The notes: generated from the sequence alone by a model not told the origin. DNA of 64,000 bases from Pseudomonas sp. R-28-1W-6 (GCF_009799925.1 NZ_WELK01000002.1:657088-721087); one strand, 5' to 3'. Shown: positions 24,814 through 37,333, numbered from the stretch's first letter. Program-made: numbers and translations.

Positions 24814-26208
24814 CTAAGCTGAATGCGTAACCGGCGCCTCTTCGAGCTCCCGCTCGAGCAACGCACGATCCAATTGTTGGGTGTCCACTTTGATGTACAG
24901 GGCCGCTTCCTCGGCGACAACCACGGCGTCAGCGACGCCGGGTATGGCCAGCAGGCGCCCCACCAGTCCGGAATCGGCCAGGGCCGCGCTACTCAACGGC
25001 CGGCGCAGACTGGTCACGTAAGGCGGCTCGCGCATAGTAGCAGCTATAAAAACCCAGAAAAGAGCCAGCAGCGCACATCCGACGAACACGGCACCGAGGC
25101 CGCCGAACTGGTACAGCCAGCCGCCGAGGATACCGCCCAGTGCCGCGCCGAGGAACTGGCTGGTGGAGTACACGCCCATCGCCGTGCCCTTGCCGCCCGC
25201 CGGCGAGACCTTGCTGATCAGCGAGGGCAGCGACGCCTCGAGCAGGTTGAACGCGGTGAAGAACAGGACGATCCCCACGACCAGCAGGCGCAGACTGTTG
25301 CCGCACAGCCAGAAGAACAGTTCACAGAGCAGCAACACCAGCACCGCGCCGGTCAGCACGCGCTTCATCTGGCGCTTCTTCTCGGCGTAGATGATGAACG
25401 GCACCATGGCGAAGAAGCCGATCAGCAGCGCGCTGAGGTAGACCCACCAATGTTCTTCCTTGGCCAGCCCGCCCTGCTCCACCAGCGCCAGCGGCAGGGC
25501 GATGAAGCTGGCCATGAGGATGGCGTGGAGAACGAAGATGCCCAGGTCCAGACGCAGCAGATCGGGGTTGCGCAGGGTCGGCCACAGCGCCTGCCTGGCC
25601 ACCCCGGACTCGCGGTGCTGCAGGGTGCTGGAGGCCCGCGGGACCATGCCGGCGACGATCAGGATGCCGAGCAGGGCCATGCCCGCGGTGACCCAGAACA
25701 GCCCGGACAGGCCGAAGGCGCGGGTCAGCAGCGGGCCGGTGACCATGGCCACGGCGAACGACAGACCGATGCTCATGCCGATCATGGCCATGGCCTTGGT
25801 GCGGTGCTGTTCGCGGGTGAGGTCGGAGAGCAGCGCCATCACCGCCGCGGAAATCGCCCCGGCGCCCTGCAGCACGCGGCCGGCGATCACCCCCCAGATG
25901 GAGTCGGCGGTGGCGGCCAGGGCCGCGCCGGCGGCGAAGATCAGCAGGCCGACGTAGATCACCGGCAGGCGGCCGATGCGGTCGGAGAGGATGCCGAAGG
26001 GAATCTGCAACACCGCCTGGGTCAGGCCGTAGGCACCGATGGCCAGGCCGATCAGCAGCGGCGTGGCGCCGGCCAGGTCCATGCCGTAGGTGGCCAGCAC
26101 CGGCAACACCATGAACATGCCCAGCATGCGGAAGGCGAACACCAGGGCCAGGCCGCTAGCCGCGCGGGTCTCGCCGGCGCTCATGCGCTCGCTGTGCGGA
26201 TCGTGCAT
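24814..26208 (-). CDS. MFS transporter, YajR-like
   Basis: A 464-residue major facilitator protein with 12 predicted helices. The A-motif GILSDRIGRLPVIYVG follows helix 2, and GRVLQGAGAISAAVMAL is the helix 4-5 region of drug/proton antiporters. After helix 12 there is a soluble C-terminal domain (about 395-464, with LLAIPGVADAVVVAEEAALYIKVD) that resembles the YAM domain of E. coli YajR. The exported substrate is unknown. It precedes ssb directly and is divergent from uvrA, as PA4233 is. Confidence 0.88.
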   Translation of the reverse strand: MHDPHSERMSAGETRAASGLALVFAFRMLGMFMVLPVLATYGMDLAGATPLLIGLAIGAYGLTQAVLQIPFGILSDRIGRLPVIYVGLLIFAAGAALAATADSIWGVIAGRVLQGAGAISAAVMALLSDLTREQHRTKAMAMIGMSIGLSFAVAMVTGPLLTRAFGLSGLFWVTAGMALLGILIVAGMVPRASSTLQHRESGVARQALWPTLRNPDLLRLDLGIFVLHAILMASFIALPLALVEQGGLAKEEHWWVYLSALLIGFFAMVPFIIYAEKKRQMKRVLTGAVLVLLLCELFFWLCGNSLRLLVVGIVLFFTAFNLLEASLPSLISKVSPAGGKGTAMGVYSTSQFLGAALGGILGGWLYQFGGLGAVFVGCALLALFWVFIAATMREPPYVTSLRRPLSSAALADSGLVGRLLAIPGVADAVVVAEEAALYIKVDTQQLDRALLERELEEAPVTHSA

Positions 26209-26341
26209 CGATAAACCCCATGAAAACGAGGCGGCGATTCTATCAGCCGCAGCCCGCGCGGCACAGGCGTGACGCTTTGCCGCTCACTGGCGCGCAGCCG
26301 TATACTTGGCGGTTTCCAGGCGCCAAACGAGGCTGCTGTTC

Positions 26342-29176
<2,835 letters not shown>

Positions 29177-29190
29177 ATCAGCCGCGCAAC

Positions 29191-29219
29191 AAAAGGCCGG
29201 GCAATGCCCGGCCTTTTTT
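29191..29219. terminator. uvrA terminator
   Basis: GGCCGGGC-AAT-GCCCGGCC followed by six T's, 15 bp after the uvrA stop. The flanking A's make it usable on both strands. Confidence 0.9.
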
Positions 29220-29305
29220 ATGCAGCCTTACCCACCGGCTGCCGAAGACGCGCACCAGAACGGCCTCAACCACGGAGAACCCGGGCGGACACATTTTCTG
29301 CAGAC

Positions 29306-29332
29306 ACAAAAAACCGGGCACTGGGCCCGGTT
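29306..29332 (-). terminator. Alpha-operon (rplQ) terminator
   Basis: AACCGGG (29312-29318) and CCCGGTT (29326-29332) form the stem, and on the minus strand a run of T's follows. It lies 20 bp after the rplQ stop and ends the alpha operon. Confidence 0.9.
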
Positions 29333-29351
29333 CTTCGCAGACGGTTAAGTC

Positions 29352-29738
29352 TTACTCGGCGTCTACTGCTGCGCCGCCGACCGGACGGTCGACCAGCTCA
29401 ACATAAGCCATCGGAGCATTGTCGCCAGCGCGGAAACCGCACTTGAGGATACGCAGGTAACCACCCTGACGAGTGGCGTAGCGCTTGCCCAGATCATTGA
29501 ACAGCTTGCCGACGATGGCTTTCGAACGAGTACGGTCGAAGGCCAGACGACGGTTGGCAACGCTATCTTCTTTAGCCAGAGTGATCAGCGGCTCGGCAAC
29601 GCGGCGCAGTTCTTTGGCTTTCGGCAGAGTAGTTTTGATCAGCTCGTGCTCGAACAGCGAAACCGCCATGTTCTGGAACATGGCCTTGCGGTGGGCGCTG
29701 GTGCGGCTGAGGTGACGGCCACTTTTACGATGACGCAT
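29352..29738 (-). CDS. rplQ: 50S ribosomal protein L17 (bL17)
   Basis: The 128-residue protein begins [20 protein letters not shown], the classic L17 start, at the ATG at 29738 behind AGGAATTTAACC. The family body is followed by [17 protein letters not shown]17 sits near the peptide exit tunnel of the large subunit. It is the last gene of the alpha operon, 43 bp after rpoA, and a terminator follows. Confidence 0.97.
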   Translation of the reverse strand: MRHRKSGRHLSRTSAHRKAMFQNMAVSLFEHELIKTTLPKAKELRRVAEPLITLAKEDSVANRRLAFDRTRSKAIVGKLFNDLGKRYATRQGGYLRILKCGFRAGDNAPMAYVELVDRPVGGAAVDAE

Positions 29739-29781
29739 GGTTAAATTCCTTACCAAACTTCAAGTTCGGTGATCGTGACGA

Positions 29782-30783
29782 TCAGGCAGTCGCCTTATCG
29801 TCTTTTTTCAGGCTTGCCGGCGGCCAGTTGTCGAGACGCATGCCGAGGGACAGGCCACGGGAGGCCAGAACGTCCTTAATCTCGGTCAGCGACTTCTTGC
29901 CCAGGTTCGGAGTTTTCAACAGTTCTACTTCGGTACGCTGGATCAGGTCGCCGATGTAGTAAATGTTCTCCGCCTTGAGGCAGTTGGCCGAACGAACGGT
30001 CAGTTCAAGGTCGTCAACCGGACGCAGCAGGATCGGATCGATCTCGTCTTCCTGCTCAATCACGACCGGCTCGCTGTCACCTTTGAGGTCGACGAACGCG
30101 GCCAGCTGCTGTTGCAGGATGGTCGCAGCACGACGGATAGCCTCTTCCGGATCCAGAGTACCGTTGGTTTCCAGGTCAATGACCAGTTTATCCAGGTTGG
30201 TACGCTGCTCGACGCGGGCGTTTTCAACCACGTAGGCCACGCGACGGACCGGGCTGAACGAGGAGTCCAGCTGCAGACGGCCGATGCTACGGCTCTCGTC
30301 TTCATCGCTCTGACGGGCATCAGCCGGTTCGTAGCCACGGCCACGACGTACGGTGAGCTTCATGTTCAGAGCGCCGTTGTCCGCCAGGTTGGCGATAACG
30401 TGATCGCCGTTGACGATCTCGACATCGTGATCCAGCTGAATATCGGCAGCAGTGACCACACCCGAGCCCTTCTTGGCCAGAGTCAGGGTGACTTCGTCAC
30501 GACCGTGCAGCTTGATAGCCAGGCCTTTGAGATTCAGGAGGATCTCGATGACATCTTCCTGAACACCTTCGATGGCGCTGTACTCGTGGAGTACACCGTC
30601 AATCTCGGCCTCGACTACTGCACAGCCAGGCATGGAGGACAACAGGATGCGACGCAGCGCGTTGCCCAGGGTGTGGCCAAAGCCACGCTCGAGAGGCTCG
30701 AGAGTGATCTTGGCGCGGGTCGGACTGACCACCTGCACATCGATGTGGCGGGGGGTCAGGAACTCATTTACCGAAATCTGCAT
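29782..30783 (-). CDS. rpoA: RNA polymerase alpha subunit
   Basis: A 333-residue subunit. The N-terminal domain ([36 protein letters not shown]) dimerises and assembles beta and beta'. The C-terminal domain (about 250-325) has [22 protein letters not shown] and [18 protein letters not shown], which contact UP elements and activators. It lies between rpsD and rplQ in the alpha operon, the universal gammaproteobacterial position. Confidence 0.98.
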   Translation of the reverse strand: MQISVNEFLTPRHIDVQVVSPTRAKITLEPLERGFGHTLGNALRRILLSSMPGCAVVEAEIDGVLHEYSAIEGVQEDVIEILLNLKGLAIKLHGRDEVTLTLAKKGSGVVTAADIQLDHDVEIVNGDHVIANLADNGALNMKLTVRRGRGYEPADARQSDEDESRSIGRLQLDSSFSPVRRVAYVVENARVEQRTNLDKLVIDLETNGTLDPEEAIRRAATILQQQLAAFVDLKGDSEPVVIEQEDEIDPILLRPVDDLELTVRSANCLKAENIYYIGDLIQRTEVELLKTPNLGKKSLTEIKDVLASRGLSLGMRLDNWPPASLKKDDKATA

Positions 30784-30805
30784 GGATGCACCTATTTTCT
30801 AGCCC

Positions 30806-31426
30806 TTACTTGGAGTAGAGCTCGACAATCAGGCTTTCGTTGATGTCGGCAGACAGGTCGCTGCGAGCCGGGACGTTCTTGAAAACGCCAGACTTCTTCT
30901 CAGCATCCACTTCCACCCACTCAACGCGACCGCGTTGTGCGCACAGCTCGAGAGCTTGCACGATGCGCAGTTGGTTCTTCGCCTTTTCGCGAACTGCCAC
31001 GACGTCACCAGCTTTAACCTGGTAGGACGGGACGTTCACGGTCGAACCGTTCACGGTGATCGCCTTGTGCGATACCAGCTGACGGGACTCGGCACGGGTA
31101 GCACCAAAGCCCATACGGTAAATCACGTTATCCAGACGGCACTCCAGCAGTTGCAGGAGGTTTTCGCCGGTAGCGCCTTTACGGCTAGCAGCCAGTTTGT
31201 AGTAGCTGCTGAACTGACGCTCCAGAACACCGTAGATGCGGCGAACTTTCTGCTTTTCACGCAGCTGGGTACCGTAGTCGGACTGACGACCACGGCGAGC
31301 GCCGTGCTGGCCAGGAGCCGATTCGATGTTGCATTTCGATTCAAGCGCGCGCGCACCACTCTTCAGGAAGAGATCGGTGCCTTCACGACGAGACAGTTTG
31401 CATTTGGGACCAATGTAACGAGCCAT
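30806..31426 (-). CDS. rpsD: 30S ribosomal protein S4 (uS4)
   Basis: A 206-residue primary 16S rRNA-binding protein ([17 protein letters not shown]4-domain [33 protein letters not shown]). In E. coli, S4 also represses the alpha operon by binding a pseudoknot in the rpsM leader; here the operon has the same gene order. It lies 16 bp after rpsK. Confidence 0.97.
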   Translation of the reverse strand: MARYIGPKCKLSRREGTDLFLKSGARALESKCNIESAPGQHGARRGRQSDYGTQLREKQKVRRIYGVLERQFSSYYKLAASRKGATGENLLQLLECRLDNVIYRMGFGATRAESRQLVSHKAITVNGSTVNVPSYQVKAGDVVAVREKAKNQLRIVQALELCAQRGRVEWVEVDAEKKSGVFKNVPARSDLSADINESLIVELYSK

Positions 31427-31442
31427 TCTTCACTGTCTCCTA

Positions 31443-31832
31443 TTACACGCGACGCTTCTTCGGCGGACGGCACCCGTTATGCGGGATCGGCGTCACGTCG
31501 GTGATGCTGGCGATTTTGTAGCCGCAGGCGTTCAGAGCACGCACAGCGGATTCGCGACCAGGACCTGGGCCCTTGACGTTGACGTCGAGGTTTTTCAGGC
31601 CGTATTCCAAGGCTGCTTGACCAGCACGCTCGGCAGCCACCTGGGCAGCGAACGGCGTGGACTTACGGGAGCCGCGGAAACCGGAACCACCGGAGGTCGC
31701 CCAAGACAGGGCATTACCTTGACGGTCGGTAATGGTCACGATGGTGTTGTTGAAAGACGCGTGGATGTGGGCGATCCCATCAACCACTGTCTTTTTGACT
31801 TTCTTACGAGTACGAGCAGCAGGCTTAGCCAT
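31443..31832 (-). CDS. rpsK: 30S ribosomal protein S11 (uS11)
   Basis: A 129-residue protein beginning [16 protein letters not shown] and ending [12 protein letters not shown], typical of S11, which forms part of the platform of the small subunit near the E site. The conserved [18 protein letters not shown] is present. It is the second gene of the alpha operon, between rpsM (30 bp upstream) and rpsD. Confidence 0.97.
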   Translation of the reverse strand: MAKPAARTRKKVKKTVVDGIAHIHASFNNTIVTITDRQGNALSWATSGGSGFRGSRKSTPFAAQVAAERAGQAALEYGLKNLDVNVKGPGPGRESAVRALNACGYKIASITDVTPIPHNGCRPPKKRRV

Positions 31833-31862
31833 GACTTATTTCCTGTCGATTCGCGGGCGCAA

Positions 31863-32219
31863 TTACTTGCGGATCGGCTTACGCGGGCCCTTACGGGTAC
31901 GCGCGTTGGTCTTGGTGCGCTGACCGCGGACCGGAAGGCCACGGCGATGACGCAGGCCGCGGTAGCAACCCAGGTCCATCAGACGCTTGATTTTCATGTT
32001 GATTTCGCGGCGCAGGTCACCTTCGGTGGTGAACTTGGCGACTTCGCCACGCAGCTGCTCGATCTGCTCGTCAGAGAGATCTTTGATCTTTGCCGCCGGG
32101 TTGACGCCGGTGGTTGCACAGATTTTCTGTGCAGTGGTGCGACCAACACCGTAGATGTAGGTCAGCGAGATAACAGTGTGCTTGTTATCCGGAATGTTGA
32201 CGCCTGCAATACGGGCCAT
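31863..32219 (-). CDS. rpsM: 30S ribosomal protein S13 (uS13)
   Basis: A 118-residue protein ([19 protein letters not shown], helix-two-turn-helix [13 protein letters not shown], basic tail [12 protein letters not shown] reaching to the P-site tRNA). It is the first gene of the alpha operon. A terminator and a strong promoter lie upstream, and the leader includes a 6-bp hairpin (CGCCCT/AGGGCG, 32249-32254 and 32269-32274). In E. coli, S4 controls the operon at this gene's start. Confidence 0.97.
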   Translation of the reverse strand: MARIAGVNIPDNKHTVISLTYIYGVGRTTAQKICATTGVNPAAKIKDLSDEQIEQLRGEVAKFTTEGDLRREINMKIKRLMDLGCYRGLRHRRGLPVRGQRTKTNARTRKGPRKPIRK

Positions 32220-32278
32220 TCAGTGGAACTCCAATTGACAGCTACCCACGCCCTGGAAGCCAAGAAATAGGGCGCGCG

Positions 32279-32307
32279 ATATTAGCGCTGTAATAACAAA
32301 GAATCAA
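32279..32307 (-). promoter_or_regulatory. Alpha-operon promoter
   Basis: On the minus strand TTGATT (32307-32302), a 17-bp spacer and TAATAT (32284-32279) form a good sigma-70 promoter. The -35 directly abuts the terminator stem of the upstream spc operon. The start point near 32272 would give a leader of about 50 bases before rpsM. Confidence 0.85.
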
Positions 32308-32331
32308 CCCGGCAGCGCACTAGCTGCCGGG
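32308..32331 (-). terminator. spc-operon terminator after rpmJ
   Basis: CCCGGCAGC and GCTGCCGGG are perfect 9-bp arms with a 6-base loop, 21 bp after the rpmJ stop. The downstream TTGATTCTTTG serves both as T-tract and as the -35 region of the rpsM promoter. Confidence 0.8.
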
Positions 32332-32352
32332 CTCATTACGCGTAAATCACAC

Positions 32353-32469
32353 TCAGCCTTGGCGCTGCTTGTGACGCGGCTCCGCGCTGCAGATCACGCG
32401 AACAACACCTTCGCGGCGAATGATCTTGCAGTTGCGGCACAGCTTCTTGACCGATGCACGAACTTTCAT
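32353..32469 (-). CDS. rpmJ: 50S ribosomal protein L36 (bL36)
   Basis: A 38-residue protein found by translating the gap after sec[18 protein letters not shown], then [17 protein letters not shown]. The Cys-x-x-Cys, Cys and His residues form the zinc site, so this is the zinc-containing C+ form of L36. A TAACTCC sequence complementary to a ribosome binding site (GGAGTTA) lies upstream. It is the last gene of the spc operon, 30 bp after secY. Confidence 0.96.
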
Positions 32470-32499
32470 CAGTAACTCCTAGAACCTTACGGTGCGATG

Positions 32500-33828
32500 T
32501 CAGCGGAGCATGCCGCCGCCATAACCCTTCAGGTTGGCTTTCTTCATCAGGGATTCGTACTGGTGCGAAACGAGGTGAGATTGCACTTGAGACATAAAGT
32601 CCATCACAACCACGACCACGATCAGCAACGAGGTCCCGCCAAGGTAGAACGGTACATTCGCCGCAACCACCAGGAACTGGGGCAGCAGGCAAACAGCCGT
32701 CATGTACAGAGCACCGAACATGGTCAAGCGGGTCAGCACGCCATCGATATAGCGCGCAGATTGCTCACCCGGACGGATACCCGGAATAAAGGCACCGGAC
32801 TTCTTCAGGTTTTCCGCTACGTCTTTCGGGTTGAACATCAGCGCCGTATAGAAGAAGCAGAAGAAAACGATCCCTGCACTAAACAGCAGAATGTTCAACG
32901 GCTGACCGGGAGCGATCGCCTGCGAAATATCCTGCAGCCAGCCCAGACCTTCGGACTGACCGAACCAAGAACCCAGCGAGGCCGGGAACAGCAGGATACT
33001 GCTGGCAAAAATGGCCGGGATTACGCCCGCCATGTTCACCTTCAGGGGCAGGTGGCTGGTCTGCGCAGCGAAGACCTTGCGGCCCTGCTGACGCTTGGCG
33101 TAGTGCACCGCAATGCGACGCTGGCCACGCTCAATGAACACCACGAAACCGATGATCGCTACCGCCAGCAGACCGATGGCAATCAGGGCGAAGATATTGA
33201 TATCGCCCTGCCGAGCAGACTCGAAAGACTGCCCGATTGCCGACGGCAAACCGGCCACGATGCCAGCAAAAATCAGCATCGAGATACCGTTGCCGACACC
33301 GCGCTCGGTGATTTGCTCGCCCAGCCACATCATGAACATAGCGCCGGCCACGAAGGTCGTCACCGCCACGAAGTGGAAGCCGAAATCAGTCGAGAACGCC
33401 ACACCCTGGCTAGCCAGGCCAACGGCCATGCCGATAGCCTGAACAACAGCCAGGATCAAGGTGCCGTAGCGGGTGTACTGGCTGATCTTGCGACGGCCAG
33501 CTTCCCCTTCCTTCTTCAACTGCTCCAGCTGCGGGCTGACGACGGTCATCAGCTGCATGATGATCGATGCCGAGATGTACGGCATGATCCCCAGCGCAAA
33601 GATGCTCATCCGCTCCAGCGCGCCGCCGGAAAACATGTTGAACAGGCTAAGAATGGTCCCCTCGTTCTGTCGAAACAGCTCGGCCAGCCGGTCAGGGTTT
33701 ATTCCGGGCACCGGAATATGCGCGCCGATCCGATAGACGATGATCGCCAGGAACAGGAAACGCAGCCGAGCCCACAGCTCGGACAACCCGCCATTGCTGA
33801 GCGCTGAGAGAGCACCTTGCTTAGCCAT
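32500..33828 (-). CDS. secY: Protein translocase subunit SecY
   Basis: A 442-residue inner membrane channel protein with ten predicted helices. [15 protein letters not shown] and the plug region [31 protein letters not shown] follow the first helix, and the C-terminal [23 protein letters not shown] faces the ribosome. With SecE (encoded at 59191) and SecG it forms the Sec translocon. It abuts rplO with no spacer. Confidence 0.98.
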   Translation of the reverse strand: MAKQGALSALSNGGLSELWARLRFLFLAIIVYRIGAHIPVPGINPDRLAELFRQNEGTILSLFNMFSGGALERMSIFALGIMPYISASIIMQLMTVVSPQLEQLKKEGEAGRRKISQYTRYGTLILAVVQAIGMAVGLASQGVAFSTDFGFHFVAVTTFVAGAMFMMWLGEQITERGVGNGISMLIFAGIVAGLPSAIGQSFESARQGDINIFALIAIGLLAVAIIGFVVFIERGQRRIAVHYAKRQQGRKVFAAQTSHLPLKVNMAGVIPAIFASSILLFPASLGSWFGQSEGLGWLQDISQAIAPGQPLNILLFSAGIVFFCFFYTALMFNPKDVAENLKKSGAFIPGIRPGEQSARYIDGVLTRLTMFGALYMTAVCLLPQFLVVAANVPFYLGGTSLLIVVVVVMDFMSQVQSHLVSHQYESLMKKANLKGYGGGMLR

Positions 33829-34263
33829 TTAGTCCTCGAACTTGCCGCCAGCTGCTTCGATAGCCGCACGCGCACCTTTGGTGGCGGCGATACCTTTCAG
33901 GGTAACCGCACGAGTAACCTCGCCGGACAGCATGACTTTCACACGCCGTACGTTTTGGTTAATCAGGTTGGCATCCTTGAGCGACTGCACGGTAACGACA
34001 TCGCCTTCCACCTTGGCCAGCTCGGAAGTGCGCACTTCTGCACGATCCATGGCTTTCAGGGAAACGAAGCCGAACTTCGGCAGACGACGGTGCAACGGCT
34101 GTTGACCACCCTCGAAACCCGGAGCAATAGTGCCACCGGAGCGGGAGGTTTGACCCTTGTGGCCGCGGCCACCGGTCTTACCCAAACCACTACCGATACC
34201 ACGACCCGGACGATGCTTCTCGCGACGGGAACCCGGCGCAGGACTCAGATCATTGAGTTTCAT
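33829..34263 (-). CDS. rplO: 50S ribosomal protein L15 (uL15)
   Basis: A 144-residue protein with the glycine-rich N-terminal extension [19 protein letters not shown] that threads into 23S rRNA. The start is [20 protein letters not shown] at 34263. It lies 3 bp after rpmD, and its TAA directly precedes the secY ATG. Confidence 0.97.
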   Translation of the reverse strand: MKLNDLSPAPGSRREKHRPGRGIGSGLGKTGGRGHKGQTSRSGGTIAPGFEGGQQPLHRRLPKFGFVSLKAMDRAEVRTSELAKVEGDVVTVQSLKDANLINQNVRRVKVMLSGEVTRAVTLKGIAATKGARAAIEAAGGKFED

Positions 34264-34266
34264 CGA

Positions 34267-34443
34267 TTAACCCTCGACGCGCAGCATGTAGTAAGCCTTG
34301 TTGATCATCCCGCGATTCTCGGGAGTATCCTGGACTTCTACAGTGTGACCGATGCGACGCAGACCCAGACCCTTAACGCACAGTTTGTGGTTAGGGATAC
34401 GACCGGTCATGCTCTTGATCAGCGTAACTTTTACGGTAGCCAT
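34267..34443 (-). CDS. rpmD: 50S ribosomal protein L30 (uL30)
   Basis: A 58-residue protein found by translating between rpsE and rpl[21 protein letters not shown], then [19 protein letters not shown] and YYMLRVEG. This is the normal bacterial L30 length. It starts 2 bp after rpsE, as usual in the spc operon. Confidence 0.96.
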
Positions 34444-34445
34444 GA

Positions 34446-34973
34446 TCAGCGGATCTCCTCAACGCTCTTGCCGCGCTTGGCAGCAATAGACTGAGGGGAC
34501 TGCATGGCCTTCAGACCCTTGAAGGTGGCATGAACCACGTTCACTGGGTTGGTCGAGCCGTAGCACTTGGCCAGAACGTTCTGCACGCCAGCCACTTCCA
34601 GCACGGCACGCATGGCGCCGCCGGCGATGATGCCGGTACCTTCGGAAGCCGGCTGCATGAACACGTGGGACGCGCCATGAACTGCCTTCATCGGGTATTG
34701 CAGGGTGGTGCCGTTCAGGTCGACCTGAATCATGTTGCGGCGTGCAGCTTCCATCGCTTTCTGGATGGCGGCAGGCACTTCGCGGGACTTGCCACGACCG
34801 AAGCCAACACGACCCTTACCATCACCTACCACGGTCAACGCGGTGAAAGTGAAGATACGGCCGCCTTTGACGGTCTTGGCAACGCGGTTAACCTGCACCA
34901 GCTTCTCGATGTAGCCTTCGTCGCGGCTGTCGTCGCGATTGTCGCGATCGCGTCTTTGCTCGTGATTTGCCAT
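34446..34973 (-). CDS. rpsE: 30S ribosomal protein S5 (uS5) with an expanded N-terminus
   Basis: A 175-residue S5 with the usual double-stranded RNA-binding fold ([41 protein letters not shown]) and [18 protein letters not shown]5 guards decoding fidelity at the mRNA entry site. The N-terminus [20 protein letters not shown] is about nine residues longer than the MANNEQKRDEG form I know from P. aeruginosa. The extra residues are encoded by repeats of the hexamer CGCGAY, suggesting a small tandem expansion. The start is supported by its position 3 bp after rplR. Confidence 0.96.
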
Positions 34974-34976
34974 AAC

Positions 34977-35327
34977 TTAGAACTCCAGCCCGCCTTCACG
35001 AGCAGCATCAGCCAGCGCTTTCACACGGCCGTGGTACTTGAAGCCAGAACGATCGAACGCAACCTGGGTAACGCCAGCGGCTTTCGCACGCTCGGCAACC
35101 AGCTGGCCAACCTTTTTGGCCGCGTCGACGTTGCCAGTGGCGCCGTCACGCAGTTCTTTGTCCAGAGTCGAGGCGGTAGCCAGGACCTTGGCGCCGTCGG
35201 CCGAAATGACCTGGGCGTAGATGTGCTGGGAAGAGCGGTACACGCAGAGGCGTACGGTTTCCAGCTCGCGCATTTTCAGGCGTGCCTTGCGAGCGCGACG
35301 CAGACGAGTTTCTTTCTTTACGCTCAT
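34977..35327 (-). CDS. rplR: 50S ribosomal protein L18 (uL18)
   Basis: A 116-residue 5S rRNA-binding protein ([32 protein letters not shown], and [13 protein letters not shown] at the end). Length and ends match the family. It lies between rplF (10 bp upstream) and rpsE (3 bp downstream). Confidence 0.97.
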   Translation of the reverse strand: MSVKKETRLRRARKARLKMRELETVRLCVYRSSQHIYAQVISADGAKVLATASTLDKELRDGATGNVDAAKKVGQLVAERAKAAGVTQVAFDRSGFKYHGRVKALADAAREGGLEF

Positions 35328-35337
35328 TTGCTATGCC

Positions 35338-35871
35338 CTACTTCTTCTTAGCTTCTTTACGACGGACGACTTCGTCGGCGTAACGCACACCCTTGCCTTT
35401 GTAAGGCTCTGGCGGACGGAAGTCGCGAATCTCGGCAGCCACCTGACCAACCTTCTGCTTGTCGATGCCCTTGATCAGGATATCGGTCTGGCTCGGGGTC
35501 TCAGCGGTAATGCCTTCCGGCAGTTCGTAGTCCACCGGGTGCGAGAAGCCAAGAGCAAGGTTCAGCACCTGGCCTTTGGCCTGGGCTTTGTAACCCACAC
35601 CAACCAGTTGCAGCTTGCGCTCAAAGCCCTGGCTTACGCCAATGACCATGTTGTTGACCAACGCACGAGTGGTACCGGCCATGGCACGGTTCTGCTGATC
35701 GCCATTACGCGCAGCAAAACGCAGCTCACCAGCTTCCTGGATCACTTCCACGGACGAATGTACATTCAGCTCCAGGGTGCCCTTGGCGCCCTTAACCGAA
35801 AGCCGCTGGCCAGCGAGATTAATCTCGACACCTGCCGGCAGCTTGACGGGGTTCTTAGCAACGCGAGACAT
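35338..35871 (-). CDS. rplF: 50S ribosomal protein L6 (uL6)
   Basis: A 177-residue protein ([18 protein letters not shown]-terminal [20 protein letters not shown], the conserved rRNA-binding signature; tail [10 protein letters not shown]). It sits near the GTPase centre of the large subunit. It follows rpsH by 12 bp. Confidence 0.97.
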   Translation of the reverse strand: MSRVAKNPVKLPAGVEINLAGQRLSVKGAKGTLELNVHSSVEVIQEAGELRFAARNGDQQNRAMAGTTRALVNNMVIGVSQGFERKLQLVGVGYKAQAKGQVLNLALGFSHPVDYELPEGITAETPSQTDILIKGIDKQKVGQVAAEIRDFRPPEPYKGKGVRYADEVVRRKEAKKK

Positions 35872-35883
35872 GCTTATCCCCCC

Positions 35884-36276
35884 TTAGAACACAGTGCAAA
35901 GCACTTCGCCGCCGACACCGGCAGCGCGCGCAGCGCGATCCGTCATCACACCCTTGTTGGTGGAGACGATGGATACACCGAGACCGCCGCGAACTTTCGG
36001 CAGCTGGTCGACGGGCTTGTACTGGCGCAGACCAGGGCGGCTGACGCGTTTTACTTCTTCAATGACCGGACGGCCTTCGAAGTACTTCAGCTCGATGGAC
36101 AGCTGCGGTTTTACGTCGCTGCTGATCTGATAACCCGCAATATAACCTTCGTTCTTCAGAACCTGGGCTACAGCCACCTTCAGCTTGGAAGACGGCATGC
36201 TTACGACGGACTTTTCAGCCATCTGGGCATTACGGATACGAGTTAGCATGTCCGCTAACGGGTCCTGCATACTCAT
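35884..36276 (-). CDS. rpsH: 30S ribosomal protein S8 (uS8)
   Basis: A 130-residue primary 16S rRNA-binding protein ([20 protein letters not shown]; signature [22 protein letters not shown]). In E. coli, S8 is the translational repressor of the spc operon. Here it is the first gene downstream of a double terminator and a near-consensus promoter, with an 83-base leader carrying a further hairpin, so it heads its own transcription unit. AGGAGC is the ribosome binding site. Confidence 0.97.
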   Translation of the reverse strand: MSMQDPLADMLTRIRNAQMAEKSVVSMPSSKLKVAVAQVLKNEGYIAGYQISSDVKPQLSIELKYFEGRPVIEEVKRVSRPGLRQYKPVDQLPKVRGGLGVSIVSTNKGVMTDRAARAAGVGGEVLCTVF

Positions 36277-36303
36277 GGGCTAGATGCTCCTAAACAAAAA
36301 GAA

Positions 36304-36317
36304 CAGCCTTACGGCTG
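36304..36317 (-). other. Terminator-like hairpin in the rpsH leader
   Basis: CAGCC-TTAC-GGCTG is a 5-bp stem, and on the minus strand it is followed by TTCTTTTTG just before the rpsH ribosome binding site. It resembles a weak intrinsic terminator (attenuator) in the 5' leader of the rpsH unit. Confidence 0.45.
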
Positions 36318-36365
36318 GAACCATCCTGAACCGACGACTAAAAGCCAGGCTCAGGAGAGCCGGAC

Positions 36366-36394
36366 ATTATAGAGATCGATCAAAAATGAATCAA
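36366..36394 (-). promoter_or_regulatory. Internal spc-cluster promoter for rpsH onward
   Basis: On the minus strand TTGATT (36394-36389), a 17-bp spacer and a perfect TATAAT (36371-36366). The -35 overlaps the base of the upstream terminator stem. The start point would be near 36359. Confidence 0.88.
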
Positions 36395-36412
36395 GCCCCG
36401 AAAGGGGCTTGA
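36391..36412 (-). terminator. Second terminator between rpsN and rpsH
   Basis: TCAAGCCCC-GAAA-GGGGCTTGA is a perfect 9-bp stem with a GNRA-type tetraloop on the plus strand (TTTC on the minus). On the minus strand TTCATTTTTG follows. Confidence 0.82.
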
Positions 36413-36426
36413 TGCATAGAAAGACA

Positions 36427-36447
36427 AAGCCGGCACTAGGCCGGCTT
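36427..36447 (-). terminator. First terminator between rpsN and rpsH
   Basis: AAGCCGGC-ACTAG-GCCGGCTT is a perfect 8-bp stem that begins 9 bp after the rpsN stop. On the minus strand TGTCTTTCT follows, a modest T-tract. Confidence 0.75.
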
Positions 36448-36455
36448 CGCTTTTG

Positions 36456-36761
36456 TTACCAGCTGGCCTTGACCAGACCCGGTACATCACCGCGCATCGC
36501 CGCTTCGCGCAGCTTGTTACGGCCGAGGCCGAACTTGCGGTACACGCCGTGCGGACGGCCGGTGATGCGGCAACGGTTACGCAGGCGGCTGGCGCTGGCG
36601 TCACGCGGTTGCTTTTGCAGGGCGACCTGGGCTTCCCAACGCTGCTCCGGAGTGGAGTTCGGGTTGGCGATAACAGCTTTCAGCTCGGCACGCTTTTTGG
36701 CGTACTTGGCTACCGTTTGCTGACGCTTCAGCTCACGGTTTTTCATGCTCATTTTGGCCAT
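36456..36761 (-). CDS. rpsN: 30S ribosomal protein S14 (uS14), zinc-free form
   Basis: A 101-residue S14 ([43 protein letters not shown] near the end). It has the longer 101-residue C-minus form; only one Cys remains and no zinc ribbon is present. It lies 13 bp after rplE and is followed by two terminators, so it ends the upstream unit. Confidence 0.97.
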   Translation of the reverse strand: MAKMSMKNRELKRQQTVAKYAKKRAELKAVIANPNSTPEQRWEAQVALQKQPRDASASRLRNRCRITGRPHGVYRKFGLGRNKLREAAMRGDVPGLVKASW

Positions 36762-36774
36762 GATCCAACTCCAA

Positions 36775-37314
36775 TCAGTTGCGGAACGGGAACTTGAAAG
36801 CGCGCAGCAGAGCGCGGCCTTCGTCGTCCGTACGGGCAGTGGTGGTCAGGGTGATGTCCAGACCACGCAGCGCATCGATCTTGTCGTAATCGATTTCCGG
36901 GAAAATGATCTGCTCTTTGACACCCATGCTGTAGTTGCCACGGCCGTCGAAGGACTTGGCATTCAGGCCGCGGAAGTCACGCACGCGCGGCAGGGAGATC
37001 GCGAGCAGGCGATCCAGGAATTCGTACATACGATCGCGACGCAGGGTCACCTTGACGCCGATCGGCCAGCCCTCGCGAACCTTGAAGCCTGCAATCGACT
37101 TGCGGGCGTAGGTCACGACGGCTTTCTGACCGGTGATCTTTTCCATGTCGGCAACAGCGTGCTCGATGACTTTCTTGTCGCCGATCGCTTCGCCCAGACC
37201 CATGTTCAGGGTGATCTTGGTAACGCGCGGAACTTCCATCACGTTGCCCAGCTTCAGCTCTTCCTTCAGCTTGGGCGCGATTTCTTTCCGGTAAATCTCT
37301 TTCAGTCGTGCCAT
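36775..37314 (-). CDS. rplE: 50S ribosomal protein L5 (uL5)
   Basis: A 179-residue 5S rRNA-binding protein ([49 protein letters not shown] region ending RAFKFPFRN). It bridges 5S rRNA and the P-site tRNA. In E. coli, S8 represses the spc operon near this gene. It lies 19 bp after rplX. Confidence 0.97.
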   Translation of the reverse strand: MARLKEIYRKEIAPKLKEELKLGNVMEVPRVTKITLNMGLGEAIGDKKVIEHAVADMEKITGQKAVVTYARKSIAGFKVREGWPIGVKVTLRRDRMYEFLDRLLAISLPRVRDFRGLNAKSFDGRGNYSMGVKEQIIFPEIDYDKIDALRGLDITLTTTARTDDEGRALLRAFKFPFRN

Positions 37315-37333
37315 GGTGTTCTACCTATGATTC

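Noticed and set aside
26215..26341. LexA box in front of uvrA
   Set aside because: No CTG-N10-CAG palindrome of LexA type is present; only a -10-like TATACT is visible.
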